Shown here: positions 26,922 through 39,509 of the stretch, in pieces | Layout: the number at the start of each line of letters is the position of its first letter | Position numbering within the stretch: position 1 is the first letter of the stretch | Source of the DNA: Myxococcales bacterium | GTDB taxonomy: Bacteria; Myxococcota_A; Polyangia; Nannocystales; Nannocystaceae | Reading direction: 5' to 3' | NCBI GenBank assembly: GCA_014240065.1 | Contig: JAAZXR010000022.1 | Location: 1-64,000 of the forward strand | DNA length: 64,000 nt | Notes under the pieces: model-generated | What the model was told of the DNA's origin: nothing | Database searches by the model: none | What the model saw: only the letters and a program-made list of their open reading frames with translations | Program-made: the position numbers and the translations under genes

Positions 26922-27896
26922 CTACAGGCCCAGGTTCCGCTTCAGGCGCGGTATGGGCGGCGCCTCGGCGGGGATAAAAGTGGTCCCCGTCAGGCATTCG
27001 AAGGTCTCGATATAGCGGCGCGAGGCCTCCATGCGAATCTCCGCGCTCAGCGGCGGGGGGCTCCCCTCGCCCAAGAACCCCTGGCTCGCGAGCCACCGCC
27101 GCAAAAACTCCTTGTCGAGGCTGCGGGGCGGCTCGCCTGCCTTCATGCGCTCGTCATATCCCTCCACGTACCAATAACGCGAGCTGTCCGGCGTGTGGAT
27201 CTCGTCGATCAAGACGACCTGCCCATCACGGCCGCGCCCGAGCTCGTATTTGGTGTCCACGAGGATGAGCCCGCGCGCCGCCGCGATCCGCTGCCCCTCC
27301 GCGAACAGCTCCAGGCACTGCGCCTCCATCGACCGGAACTCCTCCGGCGAGATCACGTCGCGCTCGAACAGCTCGTCCGCGCTCACGCTCTCATCATGTC
27401 CGCCCTTGGGCGCCTTGGTCGATGGCGTCAAGATGTTTTGAGGCAGGCGTTGGTGCATCTGCATCCCGTCTTCCAGCGCGTGCCCGCAAAACACCCGCTC
27501 ACCGCGGAGATACGCCTGGCCGATGCTCGTCGAGCTCACCCCCGTCAGATATCCGCGGACGACAAACTCCACAGGAATCGGCCTGCACTCGACCGTCTTC
27601 ATCGCCTGCGGGTCCGGCACGCTCAGCATGTGGTTTGCCATCAGCCCGGCGGTCTTCTCGAACCAGAATGTGGCGAGTTCATTGAGCACCTGGCCCTTAA
27701 AGGGGATCGTCCCCAAGACCACATCAAAGGCGCTCACCCTGTCGCTCACGACGATGAGCCGCTCACCCTCTCGGCTGAAGTTCTCGCGCACTTTCCCGCT
27801 GTACCGCGCGCCTAGACGATCAAAGTCCTCATCGAGCTCATCGACGACGAGGTTGTGTTCGACAGATCGTAGCAAGATTTCTTCAGCGATCGGCAT
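26922..27896 (-). CDS. purC: Phosphoribosylaminoimidazole-succinocarboxamide synthase PurC
   Basis: 324 residues from ATG 27896, the longer class of SAICAR synthetases. Signatures: [36 protein letters not shown] and [13 protein letters not shown]. It joins CAIR and aspartate in purine synthesis. The frame opens further upstream, but that part overlaps the pseudokinase gene, whose stop is only 2 nt before this ATG; the two are probably co-translated. purF follows. Confidence 0.96.
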   Translation of the reverse strand: MPIAEEILLRSVEHNLVVDELDEDFDRLGARYSGKVRENFSREGERLIVVSDRVSAFDVVLGTIPFKGQVLNELATFWFEKTAGLMANHMLSVPDPQAMKTVECRPIPVEFVVRGYLTGVSSTSIGQAYLRGERVFCGHALEDGMQMHQRLPQNILTPSTKAPKGGHDESVSADELFERDVISPEEFRSMEAQCLELFAEGQRIAAARGLILVDTKYELGRGRDGQVVLIDEIHTPDSSRYWYVEGYDERMKAGEPPRSLDKEFLRRWLASQGFLGEGSPPPLSAEIRMEASRRYIETFECLTGTTFIPAEAPPIPRLKRNLGL

Positions 27897-27898
27897 GA

Positions 27899-30118
27899 CT
27901 ACTCCAGGACGCGGTCGACGCAGCAACGAAACCCGAGGAGGTCGCTCGAGTACCCTCTCGGCGGCGATCCCCACTTCCCGCAATGAACGGCCTTATGCGA
28001 GGAGCTGCTGTCTCCCCCGACCGCGCGCCCGTCAGACACCCACTCCCCGACGTTTCCGATGAGATCGTAGACCCCACCCGACGTCACGCAGCCTGACATG
28101 ATCCCCGAGCGCCGTACGACCTGGGGGTAGCCAGCGGGCGAGGCGGTGTTGCAGGCGTAGGCGTCTACACGACCACCGTACGGATAGCGTGAACCTTCGT
28201 CTCCGGCACACGCCGCCTGCCACTCCTTGATGTGGCAGAGACGAGCGCCGCGCTCCTCGCACGCCGCTCGCGCGGCGCGAAACGTCACGTTCGTCCGCGG
28301 GATCTTTCGGAGCCCCGGATATTCTGCCACGTCGACGCAGACCTTCTCGCTGACCGCGACCGTCCCCTCCTCGCACGGCCGCAACACGGGAGGAGCCTCA
28401 ACCGCGGCGGCGGTGGTTTCTGCGCCGGTGTCGTCGCCGGTTGCGTCCCCAGGTTCGCCACCAGTCGTTCCGCCGGTCGTGCCGCCGGCTGCGCCGCCTC
28501 GCGCGGGCGGCGGCGGTGACGCGCTCTCCCTCATCTTCGCGACGGTCGTCGTGGCCGTCGCCACCGCGACTTCCACCGAGGTCGCGATCTCCGAGGTGAA
28601 GGCAGGATCGATCAGCTTCGCGTATCCACCCCGCTCGTTCGCCACGTGCAACGTAAATAGAAACGTCAGCGCCCCAGTGACGACGATGATTCCGCGGCTG
28701 ACAAAATTTGCAGGTGGGCCATGCGGCCCCGGGCGACGCACCCTGCGTGGCCGACTCAGCTTGATCTTCTTCTTGCGATCAACCTTGATGTTCTCGTCCT
28801 TGGCGACCGCCTCCGGCTCCTCGCCCTTGCGCGTCGCGAAGGTGTCGAATTCGGTGGGGTCACCGCCGCCTATCAACGACAGCCCCGCGTCGGAAGCCGC
28901 GGCCGCCTCGACGCCTAGAGCGAGCTTCTCGAGGTCAACGGAGCTGACAGAGGTCTCCGGATCGACCGGAATCTCACCGTCGAAGACGGAGCCCAGGGCC
29001 CCCACGCCCTCCTCACCGACGATCTCTGCCGCGAGCGTAGCGAGCTTCGCTGTGGGTTGGGGGGCTCGCTTCTTCGCGCGCTTCTTGAGTCCGCTCGTCG
29101 GCGCGTCGGCGTCCGGCATCTTCAGATCCGGCGACGAATCAAACTCCGAGCGTCCGCTCCCCACCGAGATCTGCGTCATCGAGATCATGCTGTCGTCGTC
29201 ATCGATGCCGGCGCTCTCCCCATCCGAATCTCCGCCAAAATTCAGTCCAAATCCTGCGCCAATCTCCGACGGAGGCGGCGGGAGGTCGGCCACGTCCGAC
29301 ACCTCATCGACGCTCCCTTTGGTGATCGTGTCGAAGTTCTCGAGGCGGGCGACCAAGTGGGTCGCGTCACGTGGTCGCTTGTCAGGGTTGGTGTGCGTAC
29401 ACGATCGAATCAAGTCCAGGAATTCGGCCCCGACATCGTAGTTACGCGCGTGATCGTCGAGCTCCACCACGGCCCCGGCCGGCGGCTCTCCCGTCAGCAT
29501 CTGCGCGACGAGGACTCCCCACGCGAACACGTCGCCCGCCGGACTGAACTCGCCGCGGATCACCTCCGGCGGCCACATCGTGACGCTCCCCGTGCGCCGC
29601 GCCAGCTCTCGAAACCGATCGCTGTGGAGCCCGGAAAACAACCCATAGTTGAGGAGCAGGCACTGCTCCTCCCAATTGACGACCGTGGTCCCGTCGAGGC
29701 CACCGTGCACCACGCCGCGGCGATGAAGCGCGTCCAATCCTCGGGCGATGGAACGCGCGCGTTCCAGGACGAGCGTGGAGGACATGGCGCCGAACCGATT
29801 CATAACGTCCTCGAGCACCAGCGCCCCGGGCAGCGCCTCGTACCCGACGTAGACCCGCTCATCATCGTCGGCGATGACGCCCATCCTGACCAGGGAGGGG
29901 TGCCGCAGCGACGCGAGCGCCCGGATCTGGCTGAGGTATTCGGATTTCGCGGCGGCGTCAGGGATCAACGGGGCGTCGACGACCGACATCCAAAGTTGTT
30001 CGCCCCCCTCTTTTTGATCGACGGCGATGTGGCTCAGGCCGAGCGCGCGGTGACCCACGAAATCCGGGAGCGGCTGAATGAACTGAAAACGATCGCAAAC
30101 AAGACCTGGTCCGAACAT
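27899..30118 (-). CDS. Membrane pseudokinase fused to a sulfatase-modifying-factor (FGE)-like domain
   Basis: 739 residues from ATG 30118, with AGGAG 9 nt upstream; GTG 30136 is in frame but lacks a better site. Residues about 8-260 have a Ser/Thr-kinase fold pattern (L-R-H-P-S-L-V-R-M-G, A-G-D-V-F-A-W-G-V-L-V-A-Q-M-L-T-G-E), but key residues are lost. The HRD site reads H138-G-G-L-D, DFG reads N157-Y-G, and the VAIK strand (L-W-M-S-V-V) has no lysine. A low-complexity linker (265-460), a basic patch and one membrane helix (about 472-492) follow. The C-terminal domain (about 575-735) is FGE/SUMF1-like, with A-A-C-E-E-R-G-A-R-L-C, L-I-G-N-V-G-E-W-V-S-D and G-F-R-C-C. It is probably a sensor or scaffold spanning the inner membrane, with the kinase-like part in the cytoplasm. 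Confidence 0.8.
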   Translation of the reverse strand: MFGPGLVCDRFQFIQPLPDFVGHRALGLSHIAVDQKEGGEQLWMSVVDAPLIPDAAAKSEYLSQIRALASLRHPSLVRMGVIADDDERVYVGYEALPGALVLEDVMNRFGAMSSTLVLERARSIARGLDALHRRGVVHGGLDGTTVVNWEEQCLLLNYGLFSGLHSDRFRELARRTGSVTMWPPEVIRGEFSPAGDVFAWGVLVAQMLTGEPPAGAVVELDDHARNYDVGAEFLDLIRSCTHTNPDKRPRDATHLVARLENFDTITKGSVDEVSDVADLPPPPSEIGAGFGLNFGGDSDGESAGIDDDDSMISMTQISVGSGRSEFDSSPDLKMPDADAPTSGLKKRAKKRAPQPTAKLATLAAEIVGEEGVGALGSVFDGEIPVDPETSVSSVDLEKLALGVEAAAASDAGLSLIGGGDPTEFDTFATRKGEEPEAVAKDENIKVDRKKKIKLSRPRRVRRPGPHGPPANFVSRGIIVVTGALTFLFTLHVANERGGYAKLIDPAFTSEIATSVEVAVATATTTVAKMRESASPPPPARGGAAGGTTGGTTGGEPGDATGDDTGAETTAAAVEAPPVLRPCEEGTVAVSEKVCVDVAEYPGLRKIPRTNVTFRAARAACEERGARLCHIKEWQAACAGDEGSRYPYGGRVDAYACNTASPAGYPQVVRRSGIMSGCVTSGGVYDLIGNVGEWVSDGRAVGGDSSSSHKAVHCGKWGSPPRGYSSDLLGFRCCVDRVLE

Positions 30119-30142
30119 GCTTCGAATCTCCTGCACCTCACA

Positions 30143-30604
30143 TTATGAGGTCGAAAAGCCACCCGTGGTCCCAAAACCGGCTGGATCGCGGCTCTCCACG
30201 CTCTCGAGGGTCTGGACCTCCACGACGTCGAGGGCGGCGACCCGGGCGATCACCAGCTGCGCGATCCGATCCCCTGTTTGAATTCGCGCGGGGCCCTCGC
30301 CAAAATTCACGAGCAACACCCGCAGCTCGCCGCGATAGTCCGCGTCGATGGTCCCCGGCGCGTTGAGCACGGTGACGCCGTGCTTGAGCGCGAGGCCTGA
30401 CCTCGGACGAACTTGCCCCTCATGCCCCTCCGGAATCGCGACCGCCAGTCCCGTGGGGATCAGCGCCCGACCTCCCGGCGCCAGCGTGACCTCCTCCCCC
30501 GCGTCGAAGCATGCCGCGAGGTCCATGCCCGCCGCGAGCGCAGTCATCCTCTCCGGGAGCCGTGCTCCCGGATTGAGGCGTCGCACCCGCAGCGTCGGCG
30601 TCAT
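30143..30604 (-). CDS. dut: dUTP diphosphatase
   Basis: 153 residues. It hydrolyses dUTP to dUMP, protecting DNA from uracil and feeding dTMP synthesis. All five trimeric dUTPase motifs are visible: A-G-M-D-L-A-A, R-P-R-S-G-L-A, G-T-I-D-A-D-Y-R-G-E-L, R-I-A-Q-L-V-I and the C-terminal G-F-G-T-T-G-G-F. It lies 4 nt after pnp, so it is probably part of the same transcript. Confidence 0.96.
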   Translation of the reverse strand: MTPTLRVRRLNPGARLPERMTALAAGMDLAACFDAGEEVTLAPGGRALIPTGLAVAIPEGHEGQVRPRSGLALKHGVTVLNAPGTIDADYRGELRVLLVNFGEGPARIQTGDRIAQLVIARVAALDVVEVQTLESVESRDPAGFGTTGGFSTS

Positions 30605-30608
30605 CCGC

Positions 30609-32714
30609 CTAGCCCCGCATATTGAGGATGTCGTCCGGATCGACGCCGAAGGCGGCCTTTCGACTCAGGCGAATCTTCCCGTTGTCGTCGACCTTCAACA
30701 CCTTGACGACCACGTCGTCGCCCTCGTTGAGGACGTCCGTGACGTCCTCCACCCGACGGTTCTCTAGCTCGGAGACGTGGACCAGTCCATCCGTGCCCGG
30801 GAGGATCTCGACAAACGCGCCGAAGTCCACCACCCGCTTCACGAGGCCGTTGTAGCAGGCGCCAACCTCTGGCTCATAGGTGAGCCCTTCGATGATGCGC
30901 TTGGCCTTCTCGATGGCGTCGCGATCGTCGGAGGCGATTTGGACGCGCCCTGTGTCGTCGATGTTGATGTCGCATCCGGTCTGCTCGATGATCCCGCGGA
31001 TGACCTTCCCTCCGGGTCCGATCACGTCGCGAATCTGGTCGACCTTGACGTAGACGCTCTCGATCCGAGGGGCGAAGTTGCTCAGGTCTGCGCGCGGCTC
31101 TGGCAGCTCCTCGAGCATCTTGTCGAGGATGTGGAGTCGCCCGCGCTGCGCTTGCGCGAGCGCGTCCTCAAGGATCTTGCGGCTGAGCCCCTTCACCTTG
31201 ATGTCCATCTGCAACGCTGTGATCCCGTCCTTGGTCCCGGTGACCTTGAAGTCCATGTCGCCGAGGAAGTCCTCGTCTCCGAGGATGTCAGAGAGGACCG
31301 CGATCTTCTCCCCCTCTTGAATGAGTCCCATGGCGATCCCTGCGACCGGCGCCTTGATCGGCACCCCGGCGTCCATGAGGCTGAGGCAGCCGCCACACAC
31401 CGCGGCCATCGACGAGGAGCCGTTGGACTCCAACGTGTCTGACACGATTCGAATCGTGTAGGGAAAGTCGTCCTTGGAGGGGAGGATTCCTGAGAGCGCT
31501 CGCTCGGCGAGGGCGCCGTGGCCGATCTCGCGACGGGATTGCCCGCGGAGGGGCTTCGCCTCGCCCGTACAAAACGGCGGGAAGTTGTAGTGCAACAAGA
31601 AGCTGCGATGGACATCACCGTGCACGGTGTCGAGTCGCTGGGCGTCTCGCTCGGTGCCGAGGGTGGTCGTCACGAACGCTTGGGTCTCTCCGCGTTGGAA
31701 GACGGCCGAACCATGCGGGCGCTCGTAGGGGCGCGCCTGCACGAAGATGGGTCGGATCTCATCGAGCGCGCGACCGTCGATGCGGACGTGGGTGTCGACC
31801 ACCTTGGTCCGAACCAGTCGCTTCTCGAGGTTGCTCAGCGCCGCCTCGATCTCTTCGATCCGATCGGGGTGCGCGTCGCGGAGGGCCGCCGTGCTCTCTT
31901 TTCCTGAGGCCGAGAGCGCCGCGTGACGATCGTGCTTGCCCTTGATCGCGAGCGCCTCGGTCACACCGGCCGTCGCCACGTCGAACACCGCCTTTTGGAG
32001 GGCCTCGTCGACCACGGGAGGATTGAACTCTCGCTTCGCTTTCCCCGCGCGCTCACGCAGTCGCACCTGCGCCTCGATGAGGGGCACCGAAGCGTCCTTC
32101 GCGAACATCAGCGCGTCGATCATCTCCGCCTCAGAAATCTCGGACGCGCCCGCTTCCACCATCATGATGGCGTCAGCGCTGCACGCGACGATGAGGTTGA
32201 GGTCGCTCTCGGCGATCTGCTGGAACGTAGGGAACGCGATGAACTCGCCGTTGATCCGTCCGACGCGGACGCCGGCCACGGGCCCCTCCCAGGGCGCGTC
32301 GCTGATAGACAACGCCGCGGAGGCGCCGGTGATCCCGAGCACGTCGGGCTCGTTCATCTTGTCGTAGCTGTGCAGGCCGCCGATGACCTGCGTGTCGCAG
32401 CGGTAACTCTTGGGGAACAGCGGACGGATGGGACGGTCGATGAGGCGACAGGTTAAGATCTCCTTCTCAGACAGGCGGCCTTCTCGCTTGAAGTACCCCC
32501 CAGGGATCTTGCCGGCGGCCGCGTTGGCCTCGCGGTACTCGACAGTGAGGGGCAAAAACGGGAGGTCCTTGGGTCGTCGCCCGGACACGGCGGTCACGAG
32601 CAGCGCGGTGCCGCCACAGCTCATGACGACGGAGCTGGCTTGCTTGGCCAGTTTGCCGGTTTCAAGGGTAATTTCTACGTTGCCGACTTTGGCGGTCTCT
32701 CGAATAATTTCCAT
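30609..32714 (-). CDS. pnp: Polyribonucleotide nucleotidyltransferase (PNPase)
   Basis: 701 residues from ATG 32714 with an AGAGAG box upstream. Two RNase PH domains surround a helical domain, followed by KH (D-V-I-G-P-G-G-K-V-I-R-G-I) and S1 (V-K-R-V-V-D-F-G-A-F-V-E-I-L-P-G) RNA-binding domains, the complete PNPase order. It degrades RNA 3' to 5' by phosphorolysis and is a degradosome component in many bacteria. The 159-nt gap to rpsO contains two short perfect hairpins (CCTGC-N4-GCAGG at 32825-32838 and GGCAC-N3-GTGCC at 32789-32801), reminiscent of the autoregulated pnp leader in E. coli, where RNase III cuts a stem. Confidence 0.97.
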   Translation of the reverse strand: MEIIRETAKVGNVEITLETGKLAKQASSVVMSCGGTALLVTAVSGRRPKDLPFLPLTVEYREANAAAGKIPGGYFKREGRLSEKEILTCRLIDRPIRPLFPKSYRCDTQVIGGLHSYDKMNEPDVLGITGASAALSISDAPWEGPVAGVRVGRINGEFIAFPTFQQIAESDLNLIVACSADAIMMVEAGASEISEAEMIDALMFAKDASVPLIEAQVRLRERAGKAKREFNPPVVDEALQKAVFDVATAGVTEALAIKGKHDRHAALSASGKESTAALRDAHPDRIEEIEAALSNLEKRLVRTKVVDTHVRIDGRALDEIRPIFVQARPYERPHGSAVFQRGETQAFVTTTLGTERDAQRLDTVHGDVHRSFLLHYNFPPFCTGEAKPLRGQSRREIGHGALAERALSGILPSKDDFPYTIRIVSDTLESNGSSSMAAVCGGCLSLMDAGVPIKAPVAGIAMGLIQEGEKIAVLSDILGDEDFLGDMDFKVTGTKDGITALQMDIKVKGLSRKILEDALAQAQRGRLHILDKMLEELPEPRADLSNFAPRIESVYVKVDQIRDVIGPGGKVIRGIIEQTGCDINIDDTGRVQIASDDRDAIEKAKRIIEGLTYEPEVGACYNGLVKRVVDFGAFVEILPGTDGLVHVSELENRRVEDVTDVLNEGDDVVVKVLKVDDNGKIRLSRKAAFGVDPDDILNMRG

Positions 32715-32873
32715 GGTAGCTCTCTTCGCTCGCAGGCCTTTGTTGATGCGATGCCACCCCCGCCCGGCCACGAGCATGTGGGCGAAGTGGCACGATGTGC
32801 CCCGCCGATCAGGTTGCGCGAGCTCCTGCCACTGCAGGCGACTCGAACGCGTCCAGAAGACGAGGCCGCGGTC

Positions 32874-33143
32874 CTACTTGCGGAGGCCGAGCGCCTTGAC
32901 GACGGTGCGGTAGCGCTCCACGTCACACGATTTGACGTAGTCGAGCATGCGTCGTCGTTGACCGACGAGCTTCAGCAACCCACGCCGGGTGTGAAAGTCT
33001 TGTTTATGCACCTTGCTGTGCTCGGTGAGCAACGAGATTCGCTCGGTCAGCAGTGCGATCTGCACCTCCGGCGAACCCGTGTCTCCGGGTGACTTTTGAA
33101 ATTTGCCGACGATTTCGGCTTTGCGGTCTGCGGACAATGACAT
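32874..33143 (-). CDS. rpsO: Ribosomal protein S15
   Basis: 89 residues, exactly the family length, with [17 protein letters not shown] and [25 protein letters not shown] primary 16S rRNA binder of the 30S subunit. It stands in its classical place between truB and pnp and appears to have its own promoter (33212-33240). Confidence 0.98.
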   Translation of the reverse strand: MSLSADRKAEIVGKFQKSPGDTGSPEVQIALLTERISLLTEHSKVHKQDFHTRRGLLKLVGQRRRMLDYVKSCDVERYRTVVKALGLRK

Positions 33144-33157
33144 CGATGTGCTTCTTT

Positions 33158-33178
33158 CAAAGGGCCCGTGCCCTTTTT
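33158..33178. promoter_or_regulatory. Hairpin in rpsO leader
   Basis: AAAGGGC-N4-GCCCTTT lies about 15 nt upstream of the rpsO start codon in the transcribed leader. On the plus strand the stem is followed by TT, but no plus-strand transcript ends here, so a role as translational control element (S15 often autoregulates through leader structure) is more plausible than a terminator. Inference only. Confidence 0.35.
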
Positions 33179-33211
33179 GACTTTAAAATGTTGAGTTCGA
33201 ACTGAGGCCGG

Positions 33212-33240
33212 ATAGTCCACATCCGGAACAAGGCTGTCAA
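33212..33240 (-). promoter_or_regulatory. Sigma-70-like promoter for rpsO, overlapped by an inverted repeat
   Basis: Minus strand: perfect TTGACA (33240-33235), 17-bp spacer, GACTAT (33217-33212). An inverted repeat CCGGAT-N7-ATCCGG (33210-33228) covers the -10 region and the end of the spacer and could be an operator. The position, about 70 nt upstream of rpsO, fits a promoter inside the nusA operon. Confidence 0.5.
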
Positions 33241-33289
33241 GTCCTTCTCGCGCCGGTGAAAACCCCCCACGCGCGGCCCGTGGACCACC

Positions 33290-34438
33290 TCAACGTCGAA
33301 TTACCCGATGTGGGCAGATCCTCCCCGACGGCTCAATTGTAACGAGGATCGCCGCGGGCAATTCGGGCCGATCCTCCGCGGCGACGACCACCGCACGGCC
33401 GGGCTCTCTCCCGGGATCTGCGGGCGCGCGTGTTGCGCGATGTGCGTCCCCTGACGCCCCCTCAGGCCGCGGGCGCAGCGCCTGGCTGAGCGCAGAGCTC
33501 GGGCCGAGACGCTGGCCGTGGGCGAGCCGTTCGAACTCGCCCTCGAGCGGACCCGCGGCGAACACCGACGCGATAGGTAACAGTGGCCACGGAGCGCCCA
33601 GCCCGCCGAGGACCGTGGCGCGTTGAGACTCGCGATCGCCCGCCACCGAGAGACGCCAGCCGCGAGGCTTGCGCTCGGTCGCCCCAGACTCCCCTTCGCC
33701 AGCGATCCGTCGATCCTCGCCGGCAGCGATCCCGGGATCCTCAGGCGGCGGGCTGGCCGTCGGGTGCAACACCCGCGGATCGTCGGCTCGCGTCGCGCCA
33801 CACGCGGTCCGGTCCAGCGCGCCGAGGTGACACGGGACCCCCACGCGCTCACCAACGAACGCGGCGAGGCTGCGAATGTAGGTCCCTTTCCGCACGCGGA
33901 GGTGCGCACGGATCGCGGGGGCGCTCCCGTCTGCCCCCTCATATTCCACCGGCTCCACGTCGTCCACCTCGTAGACCTCCATGGGTCGCGCCGCGAGCTC
34001 GAGCGGCGCGCCACGCCGGGCGGCCTCGTGCGCGCGGACGCCGTCCACCTTCACCGCTGAATACGCCGGCGGCGGCAACGGGTGGACGCCCGCGAGCCCC
34101 TCCACGCACGCGTGCGCCCTCGCGACCGCGACGCCGTCGACGGCCGCGCGCTCCGTCACATCCCCCTGGGCGTCGAGCGTGTCCGTGGTGGAGCCCAAGA
34201 CGAACGTCGCGTCGTAGCTCTTGTCCTCCGCCGTCAACAAGGGCACCAGGCGCGTCGCGCCGCCGACACACACCAGCAGCAGCCCCGTCGCCGCGGGGTC
34301 GAGGGTTCCACAGTGACCGACCTCCCGGGTCCCGAGCACCCAGCGAATCCAAGCGACGACGTCGTGCGACGTCGGACCCGGAGGTTTGTGCACCGCCAGC
34401 ACCCCGAAGGGCGCGGGCCCTCGGCGCCTCCGGCTCAC
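33290..34438 (-). CDS. truB: tRNA pseudouridine-55 synthase TruB
   Basis: 382 residues, longer than the usual about 300. The catalytic motif is H-C-G-T-L-D-P-A-A-T-G-L-L with the nucleophilic Asp, preceded by V-H-K-P-P-G-P-T-S-H-D. P-P-A-Y-S-A-V-K-V-D-G and R-K-G-T-Y-I-R-S-L are also present. It makes psi55 in the T-loop of tRNAs. The extra length is in the C-terminal third, which is Pro/Ala/Arg-rich and of low complexity. The ATG overlaps the rbfA stop by 4 nt. Confidence 0.95.
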   Translation of the reverse strand: MSRRRRGPAPFGVLAVHKPPGPTSHDVVAWIRWVLGTREVGHCGTLDPAATGLLLVCVGGATRLVPLLTAEDKSYDATFVLGSTTDTLDAQGDVTERAAVDGVAVARAHACVEGLAGVHPLPPPAYSAVKVDGVRAHEAARRGAPLELAARPMEVYEVDDVEPVEYEGADGSAPAIRAHLRVRKGTYIRSLAAFVGERVGVPCHLGALDRTACGATRADDPRVLHPTASPPPEDPGIAAGEDRRIAGEGESGATERKPRGWRLSVAGDRESQRATVLGGLGAPWPLLPIASVFAAGPLEGEFERLAHGQRLGPSSALSQALRPRPEGASGDAHRATRAPADPGREPGRAVVVAAEDRPELPAAILVTIEPSGRICPHRVIRR

Positions 34439-34866
34439 CCCTCATCCTCGTCGAGCGCGACGCCCTGCGACGCCGAGTCGCTCGGATCAGACGGCGCGGC
34501 GTCTCGCCGGCTCGCCTCGTCTCGAAGCTCCGCGAGGACCTCTTCGATCCGATGCCCGCGCTCGATGCTCTCGTCTCGAAAGAAACGAATCGCCGGGGTC
34601 TTTCGGAGCTGGATGCGAGCGCCGACCAAGGAGCGAACCGCGGTTTGGCTGGCCTCGAGCCCCGCCATCACGTTCGCGATCTCGCGAGCATCTCCCATCA
34701 CATCGACAAACACCTTCGCGTGCGAGAGGTCTGCGCTCACCGACACCCCCGTGATCGAAATGGACGCGATCCCCGACACCCGCGGATCCCTGAGTTCCCC
34801 GAGCCGAAGAATGCTCGCGACCTCGCGGTGCACGAGCGCCTCCACCCGCTGCATCCGCCGCGACAT
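34435..34866 (-). CDS. rbfA: 30S ribosome-binding factor RbfA
   Basis: 143 residues with R-M-Q-R-V-E-A-L-V-H-R-E-V-A, the K-x-x-F-V-D-V strand (A-K-V-F-V-D-V-M-G-D) and R-K-T-P-A-I-R-F-F-R-D-E-S-I-E-R-G, a good match to the KH-like RbfA fold. It helps mature the 5' end of 16S rRNA, notably in the cold. The C-terminal 25 residues are an acidic/Ser tail. Located 49 nt after infB. Confidence 0.95.
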   Translation of the reverse strand: MSRRMQRVEALVHREVASILRLGELRDPRVSGIASISITGVSVSADLSHAKVFVDVMGDAREIANVMAGLEASQTAVRSLVGARIQLRKTPAIRFFRDESIERGHRIEEVLAELRDEASRRDAAPSDPSDSASQGVALDEDEG

Positions 34867-34915
34867 TCGCTAGCGAACTCCTCTTCGCGGAGACGCCGCA
34901 CGACCCGCGTCAAGG

Positions 34916-37792
<2,877 letters not shown>

Positions 37793-37795
37793 CGT

Positions 37796-38098
37796 TCATT
37801 TCTCCCTCTTCGCCGCGACGCTCATCACTTCGCGGGACGATATGCGCCCGCCGCAGTGTGCGTCGAGGCTCGATTCAAGAAGATTCCAACGAACTCGGGC
37901 ACGAAACGCGCGCGCGAGACCATTCTTTCGGGTGGCCATTCGCCAGCATTCGCTCGAACGACAAAGGTAGGCCGAGCGGCCATATGGCTGCCCCTCCACG
38001 ACTCGCAGCTCCCCGTCTGAGCGTCGTTGGACGCGCAGAAGGTGCCGCTGATCAAAGCGTTGGCGGCAGCCAACGCACATGCGCTCAGGTTGACTCAT
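37796..38098 (-). CDS. ylxR: YlxR/RnpM family RNA-binding protein
   Basis: 100 residues. The DUF448 core [15 protein letters not shown], and [13 protein letters not shown] is present with the usual cysteines. YlxR is encoded between nusA and infB in many bacteria and has been linked to RNase P regulation. The ATG overlaps the nusA stop by 4 nt, and infB follows after 3 nt. Confidence 0.92.
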   Translation of the reverse strand: MSQPERMCVGCRQRFDQRHLLRVQRRSDGELRVVEGQPYGRSAYLCRSSECWRMATRKNGLARAFRARVRWNLLESSLDAHCGGRISSREVMSVAAKREK

Positions 38099-39507
38099 GC
38101 GTGGTCCTCAACCCCCTCCGATTGCATCATCGCTGCCTCGCGCTCTTCCGCCAAGCTGGCCCGCAGCGCGTCGAGATCTACCTCAAGTTTGATCTTGCCG
38201 CTCGCCGCGTCGTTCGCGATCTCCACGATCTGCTCCGCGAGCGTGGCGTTCGCCAGGACTCGGCCGAGCTCCTCGGTGTCAGCGATGGCCAGCTCTCGGA
38301 CGCTGCGCCAGCCCGCGGTGAACAGCGCCGCCGCCAGCTCCGCGCCGACGCCCTCGATGGCCGCCATCTCCGCGCGCGCGCGCGACTCCATCTCCTTGAT
38401 CTTGCTCTCCGAGTGAATGTCGATGCGCCACCCTGTCAGCCGGGAGGCGAGGCGAACGTTTTGCCCGCGCTTGCCGATGGCCAGGCTCAGCTTGTCATCG
38501 GGCACCACGAGCTCCATCGTATGGCGCTCCGCGTCGATCAACACCCGCGTCACCTGAGCCGGCTGGATCGCGTTGCACACGAAGCGGGCGGGGTCCTCGT
38601 CGAAGGGGACGATGTCGATCTTCTCGCCGCGGAGTTCTTGGACCACGGCCTGCACCCGACTCCCGCGCATGCCGACACACGCGCCGACGGGATCCACGTC
38701 CCGCTCCCGTGAGGACACCGCGATCTTCGAGCGTGCCCCAGGCTCGCGGGCGCACGCCTCGATCCGGACGATGCCCTCAAAGATCTCAGGCACCTCTTTC
38801 GCGAACAGCCGCTCCACCAGGCCCTTGTGGGTCCTGGAGAGGATGATCTGCGATCCGCGGGAGGACTTGTCGACGTCTTTCACGAAGGCGACGATGCGGT
38901 CTCCGGGACGCAACGACTCGCGGGACACTTGCTCCCTGCCGGGGAGCAGCGCCTCGATTTTACCATTGTCCACCTCGACCACCACCGAGCCCCGCTCGTA
39001 GCGACGGACGATGCCCGTCATCAAGTCACCCTTGAGGTGCTTGTATTGGTCGAACAGGTTCTCTCGCTCGGCCTCGCGGACGCGCTGAATAATGACCTGC
39101 TTGGCGGTCTGCGCGGCGATGCGCCCGAAGGAGGAGTTCACCGTCTGAAGCGCCATGATCTCCGGGTAGTCCGCCGCCAACGCCTCGCGCTCCTTCTTGT
39201 CCGCCTCAGCGTAGTAGATCGGGAACACGAGCTCGTCGCCAAGCTCCGCCTCAAGCCCCGAGCGGCGCGCTTGCTCCATGCTCAATTCCTTGAGTTCGAG
39301 CTGCACCACCTCGACGACGTAGAGCACGACGCCGAGCTTAATTTGCCCAGTTTCTAGGTCGAACTCGGCCTCCATCAGCCGGTCTGGAAAGACCTTCTCG
39401 GCGGCTCGAAGCACGGCTTGCTCCACGGTTTCGATGAGCACATCCTTGGAGATGCGCTTTTCCTGACACACTTGGTCGATGACTGTAGCGAGGTTGACCT
39501 GTTCCAT
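38095..39507 (-). CDS. nusA: Transcription termination/antitermination factor NusA
   Basis: 470 residues from ATG 39507, with a GAGGG box upstream. NusA N-domain ([13 protein letters not shown]), S1 domain ([15 protein letters not shown]), KH1/KH2 ([13 protein letters not shown] and [12 protein letters not shown]), and one C-terminal helix-hairpin-helix (I-E-G-V-G-A-E-L-A). It binds RNA polymerase and tunes pausing and termination. The much longer open frame upstream overlaps rimP and is not used. Confidence 0.97.
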   Translation of the reverse strand: MEQVNLATVIDQVCQEKRISKDVLIETVEQAVLRAAEKVFPDRLMEAEFDLETGQIKLGVVLYVVEVVQLELKELSMEQARRSGLEAELGDELVFPIYYAEADKKEREALAADYPEIMALQTVNSSFGRIAAQTAKQVIIQRVREAERENLFDQYKHLKGDLMTGIVRRYERGSVVVEVDNGKIEALLPGREQVSRESLRPGDRIVAFVKDVDKSSRGSQIILSRTHKGLVERLFAKEVPEIFEGIVRIEACAREPGARSKIAVSSRERDVDPVGACVGMRGSRVQAVVQELRGEKIDIVPFDEDPARFVCNAIQPAQVTRVLIDAERHTMELVVPDDKLSLAIGKRGQNVRLASRLTGWRIDIHSESKIKEMESRARAEMAAIEGVGAELAAALFTAGWRSVRELAIADTEELGRVLANATLAEQIVEIANDAASGKIKLEVDLDALRASLAEEREAAMMQSEGVEDHA

Positions 39508-39509
39508 CT

